NCBI GenBank assembly: GCA_021234155.1 | Contig: JAJEKV010000046.1 | Span: 1,416,298 to 1,480,297, forward strand | Source: Isoetes taiwanensis | Lineage: Eukaryota; Streptophyta; Lycopodiopsida; Isoetales; Isoetaceae | Length of the DNA: 64,000 bases | Reading direction: 5' to 3' | Part shown: one piece after another, positions 26,318-37,623 of the stretch | Layout: each line of letters starts with the position of its first letter | Position numbering within the stretch: the first letter of the stretch is position 1 | Position numbers and translations under genes: made by a program | The notes under the pieces: generated by a model | Databases searched by the model: none | What the model was told of the DNA's origin: nothing | The model's input: the letters and a program-made list of their open reading frames with translations, nothing else

Positions 26318-27120
26318 TCAGGTGAGGTGGCGCGATACGCAAGAAGGTGTCAAGGCCATGAATAGCACCAAACAGGCGCTGCCAACCACGCCATTAGCAA
26401 TATAGAGCCAATTTGTAGTAGTGTCCAAGGTGGCACCATCCTCCCAATCGGAGCGTCGGACAAAACGGGGATCCCACCGGAGATCCGTGGAGATCTCAGG
26501 TGGAGTCGACCCAGCGTGGCCATCCAGGACCTTCATCCAAAAGGGAAGACGCCCGGTCGAAGAGAGGAATCGTGGGCGGGGAGGTACTCCTAAGGAAGCA
26601 TATGGAGAGGGAAGCATGCCCGGGTGTGCATTGGGGTCAGCGAGCCATGTCCCTAAATGCTTGAACAAGATTCCCGATCAAGAGCACGGCGGTGACAATG
26701 GTCCCATTCTGAAGTAGAGAGTAATTGATAGATAGGAGGATTGACCCAACCCGTGGGGATGGTCTTGCTTTCCAGAAGGCCACGGAGTTGATTGTAGCCT
26801 CCCAAGTGCTGCATATAAATCTGAGCAAACTCAAGATCATCGGTGCGCCCGGATTTTTGTTTACATGTTCAATGTTTCAACCCGCCATTGCAGGCAAGTG
26901 GCCGAGCAAGTTCGGCATGTACTCCCCGTTCAAAAGTCCGAGACCGAAAGCGGGATCCTTGAAATATTTGTTGGTTGTTGATAACAACCAAGCGGCATTG
27001 GAGTTGCCTCGAAAAACACGATGGGGCCTCATCCCGGAATTTATCATGGAGATCCGCCCGGGTAGAAGTCATAAAAACATAAGCCATCGGCTGAACAACA
27101 CGGAAAATGACCACCGGGAT
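26318..27120 (-). pseudogene. Possible membrane-protein-like ORF remnant in Gypsy-1, downstream of integrase
   Basis: Minus-strand frames 26637-26840 and 26318-26668 overlap by about 30 bases and look like one reading frame broken by a single shift. Each carries a hydrophobic run: GTIVTAVLLIGNLVQAF in the first and IANGVVGSACLVLFMAL in the second, both long enough to span a membrane. The position, sense strand after pol and before the 3' LTR, is where some plant gypsy elements carry an extra ORF. I do not recognise a family. No signal peptide or cleavage site can be shown. The hydrophobic runs could be chance. Confidence 0.35.
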
Positions 27121-27702
27121 CTTGAAGTGAGCTGATCAAAGACTAAGAGTGCACAAAATAAACCCTTGTCTTCTATAGAAAGATCCGCCAGATTCGAAGG
27201 AAATCCCACTTTTGAGTGGTCGTTGATGAACATTGCCATTGGCGCGATACCACTTCAAAAGGAAAAGGTGCCGCCGGGCCACCACATAGTCAAGATAGCT
27301 GGAAGGAGTAGAGAAGTCCACGGGATGTTGGTAGCAATGTCAATATATCCCTCCCTGTTTGTTTTGGGCTTCTTCAGCCAGATTGAACCGCTTCTTGGAG
27401 CCGGTGTTCAAGCTCACGGATCCGATTCTCCTTTTCTAACAAAAAGATCGGACCGATCACGGACCCGTTTAATAGGAAGCGTGGCATGTGAAGAGGATTG
27501 CCCCGAGTATTGAGACGAAGCGTGGCAAGCTCAAGGCCATCGAGGACCTTCGCTTCTCGAGTCTCCAAAAGCCGAAGTCCGGAGGGATGTTAACCGATTT
27601 GTCACCGCGGAAAACGAAGCTTCAAAGGAGGTGTGAGTCGCCACGCCAAAGGAGGTCTTGAACTTGAGTGCGGTAATTTTGAGAAAGTCGAATACAAGGT
27701 TT

Positions 27703-29059
27703 CTAGCTTAGCAATGTCTTTCTCCTTGTCACCAGAGGGTATCGCTTTGACTTGTTCCATTCCAACAAATCTTGAATTGTGGTTTGAGTCGAGCCTTCCT
27801 CGATCTTCAAGTAGGCTTGTCTCGATCCCGAGCACTTTTGAGATCTACACGGCCCGTAATAGAGCCGCGGCTTTTCTTGAAGTTGGGCCTCCAAAGTTTG
27901 AACTTGTGCAGTTGCAGCTTGGAGGTCTCTTTGAACTGCATCGGAAGTCTCCAGGGATGCCTGAACACCGTTCATGAGAGCCTCCCGTGATGCTTGAAAC
28001 TGCATGGCAGCAGCCTTTGAACATCCCGGCCTGGAATTTGTACAGAGCCGCCGAGGATGTGGAGGCGGGGCCCGTTGCTGCTTTGTCCCGGAGATTGTTG
28101 AGAAGCATGACGAATTGGAAGGCGTGGCTTCGTGAGGAGGAAGAGGAGACAAAGGATATGCGTGGTCGGTGTTGAACGGGGACGAGGGAAGTCCGGCGCG
28201 GAAGGTACAAATTTTGTTGAGTTTGATACCGGAATGCAGAGAGCGCTGAGTGGAGGCATGGGAAGTGGAAGGGCTCTCAAGAACAGGAAGATAATGACGG
28301 ATGAGTGCCTGAAGATGGCCACCCACTGAAACTTCAGAGACAGAGGAGGGGGTAGCCCGAATGCGGTCTACTTCTTGAAGAAGGCGGTAGAACAACAGCT
28401 GTGGCCAATCAACATGCAGATTGGAGTGGATGGCAGTGATGACCATATTATAGAACGACTTATTAATATGGGTGTTCTTGATGGAATACCCAAGCAATTT
28501 GCGCCACAGAAACTTCACAAAAGTGTCATGTGACTTTGCAATATTTGTGATAAGCAGGAGCACCGAACTGAATGACGTCCATGTCCTGTAAAGCAGCCCA
28601 AGAGACAGAAGGTTTTTGCAAAGGAATACGGAATACCTCAGAAATCAAATGCTGAGTAAGTAAAATGGTGGTGCCATCGACCACCGTAGCAAATCCTTCC
28701 GGGCTGTTGACGATGTGAGCGATGAACTGCTGCAATTGCTCCGGATTTGGGGCCGGGAGCTCCATTTGCGAGAATTCGTAAAGCTTGTGGCATTCCGCTA
28801 CTTCTCGACTTGGACCAAGAAGGGCCTCGCGAAAGGTGGGCGTCGAGAAAGACACAGACTCGAAAAGAGCCGCATCCCTTGGAGCAGAAGCTTGAAGGGT
28901 AGGTAATTTGGGTGCAGCCATGGCGTAAGAGCCGAACGTAAAGAACCGCGGTGTCGAAGCATTTGGAGAGCGAGAACGTAAGACGAAGGCGCAGATAGAC
29001 GAAAAGGTTTTAGGGCGCGCAAGTGTAGGCGAAGGGGCATGATGAGGGCGAACCAGCAA
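27703..29059 (-). pseudogene. Extra sense ORF of Gypsy-1 after integrase, one frameshift
   Basis: Two overlapping minus-strand frames, 28526-29059 (177 residues) and 27703-28563 (286 residues), differ by one frame and overlap at 28526-28563. Together they make a protein of roughly 450 residues. The likely start is the internal MAAPKLPTLQ. The first part contains a helical segment with EGFATVVDGTTILLTQHLI; the second continues with WRKLLGY and NMVITAIHSNLHVDWPQLLF, which resembles the plant-transposon protein found beyond pol in Athila-type elements. The C-terminal part includes a predicted coiled coil around LQAATAQVQTLEAQLQEK. Function is unknown. It lies about 790 bases past the integrase stop, on the element's sense strand. 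Further coiled-coil-like sequence appears at 27374-27440. Confidence 0.6.
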
Positions 29060-29849
29060 CCGTTGATGATGCCAGGTGGCGACAGATGCGAAGGAGGTAA
29101 TTGAAAGGCAAAATTTTGGCTAAGTCCCCAAATGGTAAAGGGAGAAGCAATGAACGGTGGCGATGAGACGTAAGGGAATGATCTGATGTGACAGGTGGCA
29201 AAAGGACACACATTAATGTTCGACGGGCGTGAAAAGAAGGAATGTCATTTAATGCTGGCAACTCGAAGTGGGATATCATTAAAACGAAGGTGTCAGAAGG
29301 TACCATGGCTAGATATGCGGCGGGAGAAAAGATTCCCCATTTAGTAACAGCCTTGCATTGCAACCACGTTGACGAATTTTCTGATTGGTCCACGTCGACA
29401 GGGAGTTCCTCGGTTGGCTATATAAGAGAAACATGGGTTGAAGCTGAGACACCCGATGGCGCTCAGTATGTCTGCTGCTGGATTGCACAACAAGTGCACC
29501 ATGCCGTCTAACTGCCTGGAGTGGATTACGTGCAAGATGGAGTGCCTTGACCTCTGGCGGTGCCACAACCGTGGCATTGCCATGGACGGGTGGTGTGCCG
29601 GGATGGCTGAGCTTACTAATGGGATGGAGGTGATTCTGCACCTGCGCTGGGACCCTGAGCACAATTACTACCACATCCTGCGTATCACCTCTGCTCCGAA
29701 CCCGGAGCAGAGGGGTTTTCTTCTTAGGACTTAGGAGATAGGGCTCTGAGCCCGTTTTTGTAAATAGGGCGCTGCCCATAGCGGAAGTAGATGGGCTTTG
29801 CCCACATTTTGTAAAAAATTCCACCTATATAATATAAATATGCCGCCAG

Positions 29850-30990
29850 TTAGTCACTATCTGTTGTGGCTTTGTCTGGAACAGCAGCTGTTGTATGATT
29901 GTCACTTTCGGTTGTATGAAATGGTTTGAGGCGAAAGCCATTAACTAGTGTAGGTAATGGAGTTCCATCTAATTCAGCCAGCTTGAAAACGCTGGGTTGC
30001 ACCACCTGAACAATTTGATAAGGGCCAAGCCATCGAAACTTTAACTTGCCCGGAAAATTTTTATAACGGGAATCATAAAGGAGAACTAAATCACCTTCTT
30101 TGAATGTTTTTGTCTTAATACGTTTGTCATGTAAAGACTTTTGCAACTGTTGTCCATGAAGAACACGAATATAAGCATCACGCCTAAGTTCATCCAACTG
30201 TTCCAATTGATAAACCCTTTCTTTGAGTGCAGCAGGCGGATTATGGGCTGTAGCCAGTTGAAAACGGAGAGTTGGAAGGATGTATTCAAAAGGCATGAGA
30301 GCTTCTTGACCATAAACCAATTTGAAAGGAGTGTGACCAGTAGCTATTTTGAAACAAGTATTGTAAGCCCAAAGAACAGTAGGAAGCTTGTTTTGCCAAT
30401 CAGTGCGAGAAGCGTCACAAATTTTCTTGAGAATTGTGACCAGAGTTTTGTTGGTGCTTTCAGCCAAACCGTTCCCTTGAGGATAGTAAGGTGTGCTCTT
30501 GTGATGATGGATCAGTAGATAATCCGTTAGCTCCTTTATGGTATGATTGATAAAATGGACACCTCGATCACTGACCAGCTCCGTGGGGCAGCCAAAACGC
30601 GTGATGATTTGCTGATAGATGACCTTGGCCGTGCTTGCCGCAGTGTTGTCTGGAAGTGCGCAAGCTTCCGCCCACTTGATAGCGTAGTCCGTGAGAACCA
30701 GAATGTAGCGGGCACGGGTGTGCCGCGCAGGAGGATCGATGGATCCCACAAAATCCATCCCCCATTTGCTAAAAGGAAGTGGCGTGGCGACCAGCGTCAA
30801 TGGAAGAGCGTCACGGGCCGTGGGCCGGCCCACACGCTGACAAACATCACACGTGCGGGCGTGGGCGTGAGCGTCTTTGAAGAGCGTGGGCCAAAAATAA
30901 CCTGCAAGAAGGATTTTGCGTGCCGTGGTGTCACCATGAAAATGACCACCACCGAGCCCTTCATGGGCTTCTCAGACAATATCTGGGACC
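29850..30990 (-). CDS. Gypsy-1 integrase
   Basis: Integrase joins element cDNA to chromosomal DNA in the nucleus. The frame 29850-30833 is open for 327 residues. The DDE triad is visible: Asp27 in WGMDFVGS, Asp89 in VSDRGVHF, and Glu125 in PQGNGLAES, giving the canonical D-x35-E. The C-terminal region has the GPY/F-type module (GDLVLLYDS, then RWLGPYQIVQ). The upstream HHCC zinc-binding part (GGHFHGDTTA, then TCDVCQ) lies at about 30830-30990 in adjacent broken frames. No chromodomain follows. The integrase is the best-preserved domain of this element. Confidence 0.9.
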
Positions 30991-31010
30991 TCATGAGGGA
31001 GAACACAGCG

Positions 31011-31700
31011 TCAAAGGACGGTATCCTTGCCTCTTTTGTAAAGATGGCCTGCAACCATGGTGTAGTCACGGACCTCTCGGAGAAATTGGTGTCGACGGGA
31101 TTGACGCTTGGCTAGAGAGAGCGTGGCGTCCTCTGGTGGAAGAGCACCTGTGAGGAGATACTGCTGAAAGTTGTGGAACCAATGTGGCGTTGCCGTGACC
31201 AGAAAGAGTTGAGCGTCAGGAAAGGCGTCTGAGACTCCCGTGGAGGAATCATCTGTGTGGATGCGTGAAAGATAATCCGGGACAACATGAGATTTGTCTG
31301 CCTTGTGAACAATTTCAAAAGGTGCAAATTCTTGCAGAAGGAGAACCCAACGAGCAATGCGGCCCGTGGGCGTGGATTTGTTGATCAAATAAAGGAGTGC
31401 TTGGTGGTCAACAAAGAATTTGATCTGACTGCCTAAAAGATAGTGACGGAAGCGTTGGACACAGAAAATTAAACCCAAGGCTTCACGCTCTGTGGCAGAA
31501 TAATTGCGCTCAGCAGGATTGAGTTTTCTGCTGGCATATCGGTTTGGTTTGTCAGGGTGCGCATCATATTCTTGAGAAAGAACAGCTCCAATAGCGAACG
31601 CCGAGACATCTACATGGACGTGAAAGGGCTTGTCCCATTGAGGAGGAACAAGAACCGGTGCCTGAGTAAGTAAAAGCTTCAACTGTTGGAAAGCAGCATC
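31011..31700 (-). CDS. Gypsy-1 RNase H domain
   Basis: Open frame of 223 residues at 31011-31682. RNase H removes the RNA strand during reverse transcription. Catalytic residues are visible: Asp in HVHVDVSAFAIG, Glu in SATEREALGLIF, Asp in FFVDHQALLYL, and Asp in VVPDYLSR. The connection to RT on its N-terminal side is lost through frameshifts, and on its C-terminal side the frame runs toward the integrase zinc region. It is the usual gypsy-type RNase H in its normal place after RT. Confidence 0.88.
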   Translation of the reverse strand, partial: DAAFQQLKLLLTQAPVLVPPQWDKPFHVHVDVSAFAIGAVLSQEYDAHPDKPNRYASRKLNPAERNYSATEREALGLIFCVQRFRHYLLGSQIKFFVDHQALLYLINKSTPTGRIARWVLLLQEFAPFEIVHKADKSHVVPDYLSRIHTDDSSTGVSDAFPDAQLFLVTATPHWFHNFQQYLLTGALPPEDATLSLAKRQSRRHQFLREVRDYTMVAGHLYKRGKDTVL

Positions 31701-31719
31701 CGCCTGGGAATTTCAAGCC

Positions 31720-32830
31720 CAGGTGGATTCATCCCCCGTGAGTTTATGAATGGGATCTGCAATGCCTGCAAGTCCAGGGATGAAGGTGGAGTAATAATTT
31801 ACCTTACCGGTGAAAGAGCGTGTCTCCTTGATATTGGCGCGGTGCTTGAGCCTTGAGCACACAACCGATTTTGGCGGGGATCCGTGGTGATACCGCTTTT
31901 GTCGACAACGTGTGTCCTAACAGAACACCAAGTGACCCAAAAGGTGCATTTCGGGATTGAGACTAATGCGGACTCATCACATTTCGAAAAGACGAGTTCC
32001 AATTTATCCAAATGGTCAGCCATGGAACTCAGAGGCGAGAGAAGTCATCTTGAAAAATTTGCAAGAAGGGATTTTCCTTCATAAAATCATGAAAAACCGA
32101 GAGCATGATCGTTGAAACGTTGATGGAGAGTTTGATAATCCAAAAGGAACCACCTTGTAGGCAAAAAGTGCCCCCAGGGGTGGTGAAAGTTGTCTTGAGT
32201 TGATCAGATTCTTTGATTGAGATCGATTGTAGCCGGAAAAAACCATCCATGAAGGAGTACATCTCATGTCCGGCGACCTCTTCGAACCCGGTGCAGCGGA
32301 AGGGAAGTGGAAAATGATCACGCCCGCGGCCTGATTTAGTTTAGGTAGTCCACGCAAACCCGGATCTTGCCATTGTGTTTGAGGGCAATGACAATGGGGC
32401 TCACCCATTGTAATGTTTGACCTCATAGATCAAACCGGGACAAGGAGTTTGTCAATTTCTGCCTTGTCCGATCATGGTGGTGGGGTTGAGCGATGCTACC
32501 GTTGCTATCTTTGGGCGTGCATCGGTTTGGTAGGAATGGTAAGTTCCCCAAGGTTTTGTTGATCCCCGAAGGTCTCTGTAGCTCCGTGCTAAAAATGTGT
32601 TTGAACTTTTTGAAGAGCGTGACGGCCCTCGATACGATAGGGTGTCGGAAGATTGGCAAACAATGCGGACGGTGATTGTTGCCCACGCCCACAATCTCGA
32701 CTTCGAGGAGTTTGAATATGTGGGATGACTTCCGTGTCTTTGACAATATGAGCGAGGAGGTTGAAACATGCCAGGATGAGTGGCGCCTGCGTGGTGAAAA
32801 AAAGAGGTTACCCGATTGTCATCAAGCAAA
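31720..32830 (-). pseudogene. Gypsy-1 reverse transcriptase, frameshifted
   Basis: Split over several minus frames (32452-32829, 32079-32426, 32029-32262, 31799-32023). Recognisable parts in order are VSPIV-like and D-G-LRGLPKLN-like sequence, YSFMDGFFRLQSISIKESDQ, VPFGLSNSPSTFQR, and the catalytic box, which here reads FQDD where Y(I/L/V)DD is usual; both aspartates remain. A DHLDKLELVFSKC stretch follows. Several frameshifts make it inactive. Confidence 0.82.
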
Positions 32831-33289
32831 AGGTTGCTTCATGGCGGCGTGTACATCAACGAGGATCTGGAGGAAGTTCGGCATCTGAAAAGTGATCAAC
32901 ACGTTGGATGCAATTGCAAGGAGCCGGTAGGGTCAAGCAAGGCAGCCACACTGGTCTTGATCAAGCGTCATTTCTCCCCAAGGATCGCGATATTGGGGTA
33001 GGATGACAGAGGACTTCATCGCGGTGGAGCCTCGAACTTGATAGATATTCGGGTATCCTTTAATCGGTGTCGGGAGAGAGGGTTCAGCATTATCAACCTA
33101 AAATGATCTTACCGTTTCCAAGTCCATAGTGGCATTGAGGTGACCATCCGTGATGACTAACTCGATTCGTGGCCCAATAATGGATACTCTTGGCCTGGCG
33201 GAGGAAAGGTCTGCCCACCAACATTTCATAATCACCTGGATCTTCTCCAGCTTTCCAAACACCAAATTATAAGGGGAATCGGAGATCAC

Positions 33290-33580
33290 CAATGTTGATG
33301 TGAAGAAGAGGTGTGACTCCTTGAGGTCGCGGATATGGCCATTAGCCAATTTGATGTCATATGGGGCCGCGATAGAGTTGTTTGATGCCCATTTGTTTGC
33401 GGAGTTTGTCCAGAATGAGATTGACAAGCGCTACCTCCGTCAATTTGAACATGATTGACTTGTTGATTGCCCACCGTGGCATGTACCGTGTGGGTGTAGA
33501 GGTAGCGACAGCCCCAACCAAAGCTGGCCGGAGTGGTAAGCCGGGTCCTTTGAGAGCAGGACATAGTTTCAAAATTGTTG
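33290..33580 (-). pseudogene. Gypsy-1 protease fragment
   Basis: Retropepsin-type active site in two overlapping minus frames: NHVQIDGGSA in one and ALVNLILDKL in the next, where a complete enzyme would read through. The aspartate and two glycines of the active-site loop are present. It lies between the gag zinc knuckle and RT, as expected. Confidence 0.68.
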
Positions 33581-33899
33581 CTTAACTTAAGGGAATTTTT
33601 GATTTTTGCCGCTCCTCTTGGAGTTCCAGAGGCACATGAGAAAAAGGATCACTGGATCCACGGGTCTTGGAGTGCATGGTAATGAAGCAAAGAACTTCTT
33701 TTAGTAGGTCGACCTCTGCAAGCAATATTAGGATATGTCCGAGAGCGTGGAGGTTGAGATGTGGAAGGTGCCTCTTGTCTTTGCCGAGCTCTCGGTGGTG
33801 GCATGAACATTAGCCAACGTGCGGCCTTGCCAGCCTTTGCATGAGGTTGAGAATGCTTTGGCGTTTTAGGCATGACATGTGGCATGAGTTTGTCCAAGT

Positions 33900-35780
33900 C
33901 AGGTGCAAAGTGAACCTTTTTGTCCTCTTCATGAGGGATTGTGTCAACGGCAAAGGCAGGTTGCGTGCCATTAGGAATAATGGTTAGGGGCGTGGAGCCC
34001 TGGTCCGGTCGCGGAAACTAAACCAACACAATTTGACGGCTGGACTGGAGGATTAAGAGCCTGAAAAATTTCTTCATGTGCTTGTTGATCCAGCTGAGGT
34101 TGATTGGCAGGAGTTGGTTGATAGCGTGATTCGAGGCGCCGCGAGGTGGCTTCCGAAGAACAGGGGCCCGGGCCTTGTTTGCCGTTGGCAATCCAAAGTT
34201 GGTAAGCCGTGAGGCGGACCGAGGTGGTCCGATTGGTGCGAGGAAGCCGCACTTTGAACTTGTGGAAGTTGAGGACATCTTGGTTGTGGTATGACCCCAT
34301 TCGTGGATGATGATAACTGCCGAGCTTTAGAAGGATCAAAGGGGCGTGTGTTGGGTCCCGTTGTTGCTCCTATTGCTGATAGAGTTGATTCGGTTGAGCT
34401 GCGGTGGTTCGGCTGATATTGCGATTATTCTTTGAGGTGTTGTTTGCACTTGATAAACCGGTTTGTTGCGGAATGGTGTAGGATGAGTGCGCGTGCACTC
34501 TTCCCGTGGCATGATTGCACATGTTGCATCTTTTACAATGAGGCGGGCCATTGGTGGAGTTGCACTCATTTGCCAAGTGGCCTTGATATTTGCGGATATG
34601 GCACCAGATCCGACTTATTTCCGGAAAGTGGCGATGTTGAGGTTGGACCGCAGATGTGGAACCATGGATCGGTGGAATGAAAGGAGTTCACGAAGAGCCA
34701 CGCCACGGGAGGAAACATTGATCGAAAGTGATTGACAAGGTCGATAGCTTTGCTCCAAAGTCTTGGGCCAGGTATTCGGCCATGAGGTAGGATAGTCGGA
34801 GGAAGTCCTTGGAGAAACCAAACCAAGATCCGGCTCGGCTCCGTACTCCTTGAGTTTGGCCGGGATGTGAAGTCGATCCGCAAAAATCCTGGCCCGGACT
34901 CGTGGGCTCTTGTTGAAGGTCATTGAGTTGCTTGAGATGAAGTTGATCATCATCCGTGGTTCCATAGTGAGAAAGAAAAGGGTTTTCATTTCTCGACCAA
35001 TCTTGTTTCGAGTGAGCCACGCTTGATGTGGTGCAGGAAAAGATATGGAATTTCAGTTGAGGTTGTGCATGACCATTTAGGGCAGCGAGCCTCAAATTCT
35101 TCCATGTGGGCTCGAGCACTTTTGGTCTAATGGTTTGCCTTCGTGTTGCCAAAGGTTGGATAAGTCACTTTTAGGGTCCGGAAGGTAGAAGTGAAAGTGT
35201 TGGGCTGGACAGAGGCTGGATAGGGATTATATTGAGGTGGAGTTGGAGGTGGCATGGTGCCCGAAAGACCCCGATGAAGGGTTCTTGAGGTGGAGGGACC
35301 GGAGGTGCACGATCATTGGTTTTTGGAGGTGCGTAAGGTTGTAAACGGGAAGAGCGGTGGGAAATGTAGGGAAGGGAAAGTCCGGGGAGGAGCAAAAGAG
35401 ACATGTGGATATCCCCGTCCACCCGGAGGAGATGATGGTTGTGAAGGCAGAGGATATGGGCTGGAAAGAATAATGGATATAGGCATGTTCGGGTAAGGAA
35501 AGTAAGGTTGAGAAGGTTGAGCCCGGATAGGGCCCCTGATAGTGATGAGGTGGACCGAGGTTGTGAACAATGTTTGCACGCTTGAGGCAGAATCGGGACG
35601 CAGACATGACACACGGTGGGTGGGTGGCGGAACAGCCCGACCTAATGTGGCCTCCCTCAATGTCATAAGCAGCCATACATGTATTAACAGCTTCCCCTTC
35701 GGGATGATGGCGCTCAAGCCGGAGGCTGGCCGGGAAAGCAGCGTTCATCTGGCGGAAGTTTCTACGCATACGGCGCATTT
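33900..35780 (-). pseudogene. Gypsy-1 gag, frameshifted
   Basis: Nucleocapsid/capsid region on the minus strand. The N-terminal part (about 35170-35780) is proline-rich. The middle (34566-35152) has W- and L-rich capsid-like helices in several frames. Near 34570-34615 is a zinc knuckle CHIRKYQGHLANEC whose second cysteine has become arginine, followed by KRCNMC, a partial second knuckle. Many frameshifts are present. Confidence 0.65.
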
Positions 35781-35900
35781 AAGAAAAGGAAAATCGGGCA
35801 GACCCGCAGCTGGCTGCATGTGTTTGGGGTCCGGGTTCGAACTCCCGCAAGCAACCCTCGCGGAGACCCTTGATCTACTGTAGAGGATCCAAGGGGACTA

Positions 35901-36398
35901 TGTCACGCCAGGGATTTGCAAGAAAACAAAGGAGAGGGAAAGGAAAACAAAGAACAATGAGACAACAATGATAAGCTTCCTTGATATCAATGATGATGAT
36001 ACATGAGCTCTCGCAATAGAGAAAACGGGTGAGACAAGACTCAAAACTCATCTAAAACTCATGTGCTAGCTCTACTCATATATATAGTACAATGGCCTTT
36101 GGCCCAATATAGAACACTGACTGATTTCGGTGCGACTCTGGAAGGAGGCCTGATTTTGAGAATCTTTGGCGGTGCCTCTGAAGTGCACGAAATGTGTTGT
36201 GTTGTATGGTGTGATGGACCGTCACTTGTCCGAGCGGCTCTTCTTAGTAGACCCCGGGCTTTATTTGCGTGGTCTGCTTTGCTTAATCTCTCTATTTGGG
36301 CCTTTGACGACTGACCCACGCCTGATTGTGGATCCTTGGACTTGACTTGGTCCATCGTATGCATGAATAGTCCTGTACCAGGAGGCACAGGACTAACA
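35901..36398 (-). repeat. Gypsy-1 5' LTR
   Basis: Partner of 25439-25944. On the minus strand it runs TGTTAGTCC... to ...CGTGACA. The outer boundary is exact because the sequence resumes the Gypsy-2 LTR (ACTCAAATTGGTT) immediately after it. Confidence 0.9.
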
Positions 36399-36452
36399 AA
36401 AACTCAAATTGGTTCCTTGTGGTTGACCTTTAAGCCAGGTTTAGGGTCAACA
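36399..36452 (+). repeat. Gypsy-2 5' LTR, right piece
   Basis: Matches the last bases of the 3' LTR (45325-45378): AACTCAAATTGGTTC, TTGTGGTTGACCTTTAAG and GTTTAGGGTCAACA. The two sequences diverge exactly after CAACA, which fixes the LTR end. Confidence 0.92.
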
Positions 36453-36455
36453 TTT

Positions 36456-36473
36456 TGGAGGTTCTACCGAGAT
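36456..36473 (+). other. Candidate primer binding site of Gypsy-2
   Basis: TGGAGGTTCTACCGAGAT begins three bases after the LTR end and starts with TGG, as expected for complementarity to a tRNA 3' CCA end. I could not name the tRNA. Confidence 0.55.
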
Positions 36474-36490
36474 TTCTACCTGGATTGAGA

Positions 36491-37623
36491 ACTCATGGCT
36501 CCAAAGCAGAAGTTTCCAGCAGAGCAAGAACCAATATCAATGGAAGACCATGGTACTTCAGAACCCTGCTGAGATAGATCTCTTCCCCCAAGTTTTTCAA
36601 CCGGATTACTTCAAGGTTTACCTTACCAGCTTGAATTAAATGTGCCTACTCCATTGCCTACTTTTGATTCCAGTATGAGTGCTAATACTTTTCTAAGGAT
36701 TTTTGAAGATTACTACAGGGATTATGGCTTCAAGAAAGGGTGCAAGTTCTCACAATTTGAAAAGTGTTTTAAAGAGGAGAGTTGACTTATGAAAAGCTTA
36801 TGGGAACCACTTCTTGGGATGATCTTGTTACTAAGTTTTTAGACAGGTTTGGAAAGCTTGCTGCTCCTAAGGATCTTGTTAATGAATTGCAAAATTTTTC
36901 CATTTATGCAGGTGAAAGTGTTAGTCAGTATAAGGAAAGATTCAGCACCTTCATGAGTAGATGTCAGAAATGCCAAGTTATTGTCCCCACGCTTTTTTTG
37001 GTATCCTCTTTTATCAAAGGCCTATCTTCTAGACCAGAAATTCATAGAAAGCTTATCAAGATACAAGCTGCAGAAGGTTTTGACTCCATCTACAAAGTTT
37101 TTGCCAAGACTCTTTGAATTGACCAAAATGCTCTCTATCCTACCGGAAAAACATCATAGCTTTCAAGATGACCCCTTTTACCTGATGCCAACATCACCAC
37201 TCTGTTCCTATCTATGCTGTGCATAAAGAAAAGAAAAAGACCAAAGAGGAAGAGGCTGATTCTCAAATCTCAGAGGTCAAAGCTGACTTGACAAAGGTAA
37301 CTGAGGCTTTAGCAGAAGTAACTAAGCAACTTGTGGAGCTCAAAGCAAGCAGAACAGGTAGAACTTATCCCGAGTGTATTCATTGTGAGAACTTCACATC
37401 CGGTGATATTTGTTATTGGCAAATATGTCCTAAATGTAAAAAGAAAGGTCATTTTGGTAGGGAGTGTCGATGCATGCTTTTTGCAAAAGAAATTGGCCAT
37501 CTTGACCTTAGGTGTCTTGTCAAAGAATATTTTGCCAAGCGGGAAGAGAGAAGAAATCTGGAGGCAACTCCTCATGTGAGGTTTGTTGAACCTACTAGTT
37601 CTATAAGATTTGTGCAACTCTGA
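36491..37623 (+). pseudogene. Gypsy-2 gag, frameshifted
   Basis: Begins at ATGGCTCCAAAGCAG about 38 bases after the LTR. The capsid-like part (36782-37117) has the retrotransposon gag pattern: SWDDLVTKFLDRF, LVNELQNFSIYAGESVSQYKERF, and FIKGL. After a break, 37219-37623 encodes a Lys/Glu-rich start, a coiled coil around SQISEVKADLTKVTEALAEV, and an intact zinc knuckle CPKCKKKGHFGREC. An early stop near 36570 and at least two frame breaks make gag non-functional. Confidence 0.82.

Larger units (their letters stand above)
25439..36398 (-). mobile_element. Gypsy-1: Ty3/gypsy element with extra ORFs after integrase, inserted in the Gypsy-2 5' LTR
   Basis: Minus-strand element of about 11 kb. LTRs are 35901-36398 (5') and 25439-25944 (3'), both TG...CA on the minus strand. 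A purine tract AGTGGGAG abuts the 3' LTR. On the minus strand the order is: proline-rich gag with an eroded zinc knuckle, protease, RT, RNase H, integrase with HHCC and DDE, then sense ORFs of unknown function. It has no chromodomain, so Athila-like placement is suggested by architecture only. LTR divergence is substantial, yet the integrase and RNase H frames remain open. Its right flank continues directly into the last 54 bases of the Gypsy-2 LTR. I could not find a clean target duplication. Confidence 0.85.

Noticed and set aside
26421-28329. Plus-strand open frames of 98-136 codons inside Gypsy-1
   Set aside because: They are antisense to the element's own minus-strand frames and have no recognisable domain.
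30543-31115. 190-codon plus-strand open frame
   Set aside because: It lies antisense to the Gypsy-1 integrase and its zinc region, which explain the sequence fully.
35825-35866. tRNA-like T-arm sequence (GGGTTCGAACTCCC) next to the Gypsy-1 LTR
   Set aside because: No acceptor, D or anticodon arms can be folded around it, so it is not a tRNA gene. It is also too far from the LTR to serve as the primer site.
25434-36403. Five-base target duplication for Gypsy-1
   Set aside because: The flanks read AACTA on the left and AAAAC on the right; this is not a convincing match.
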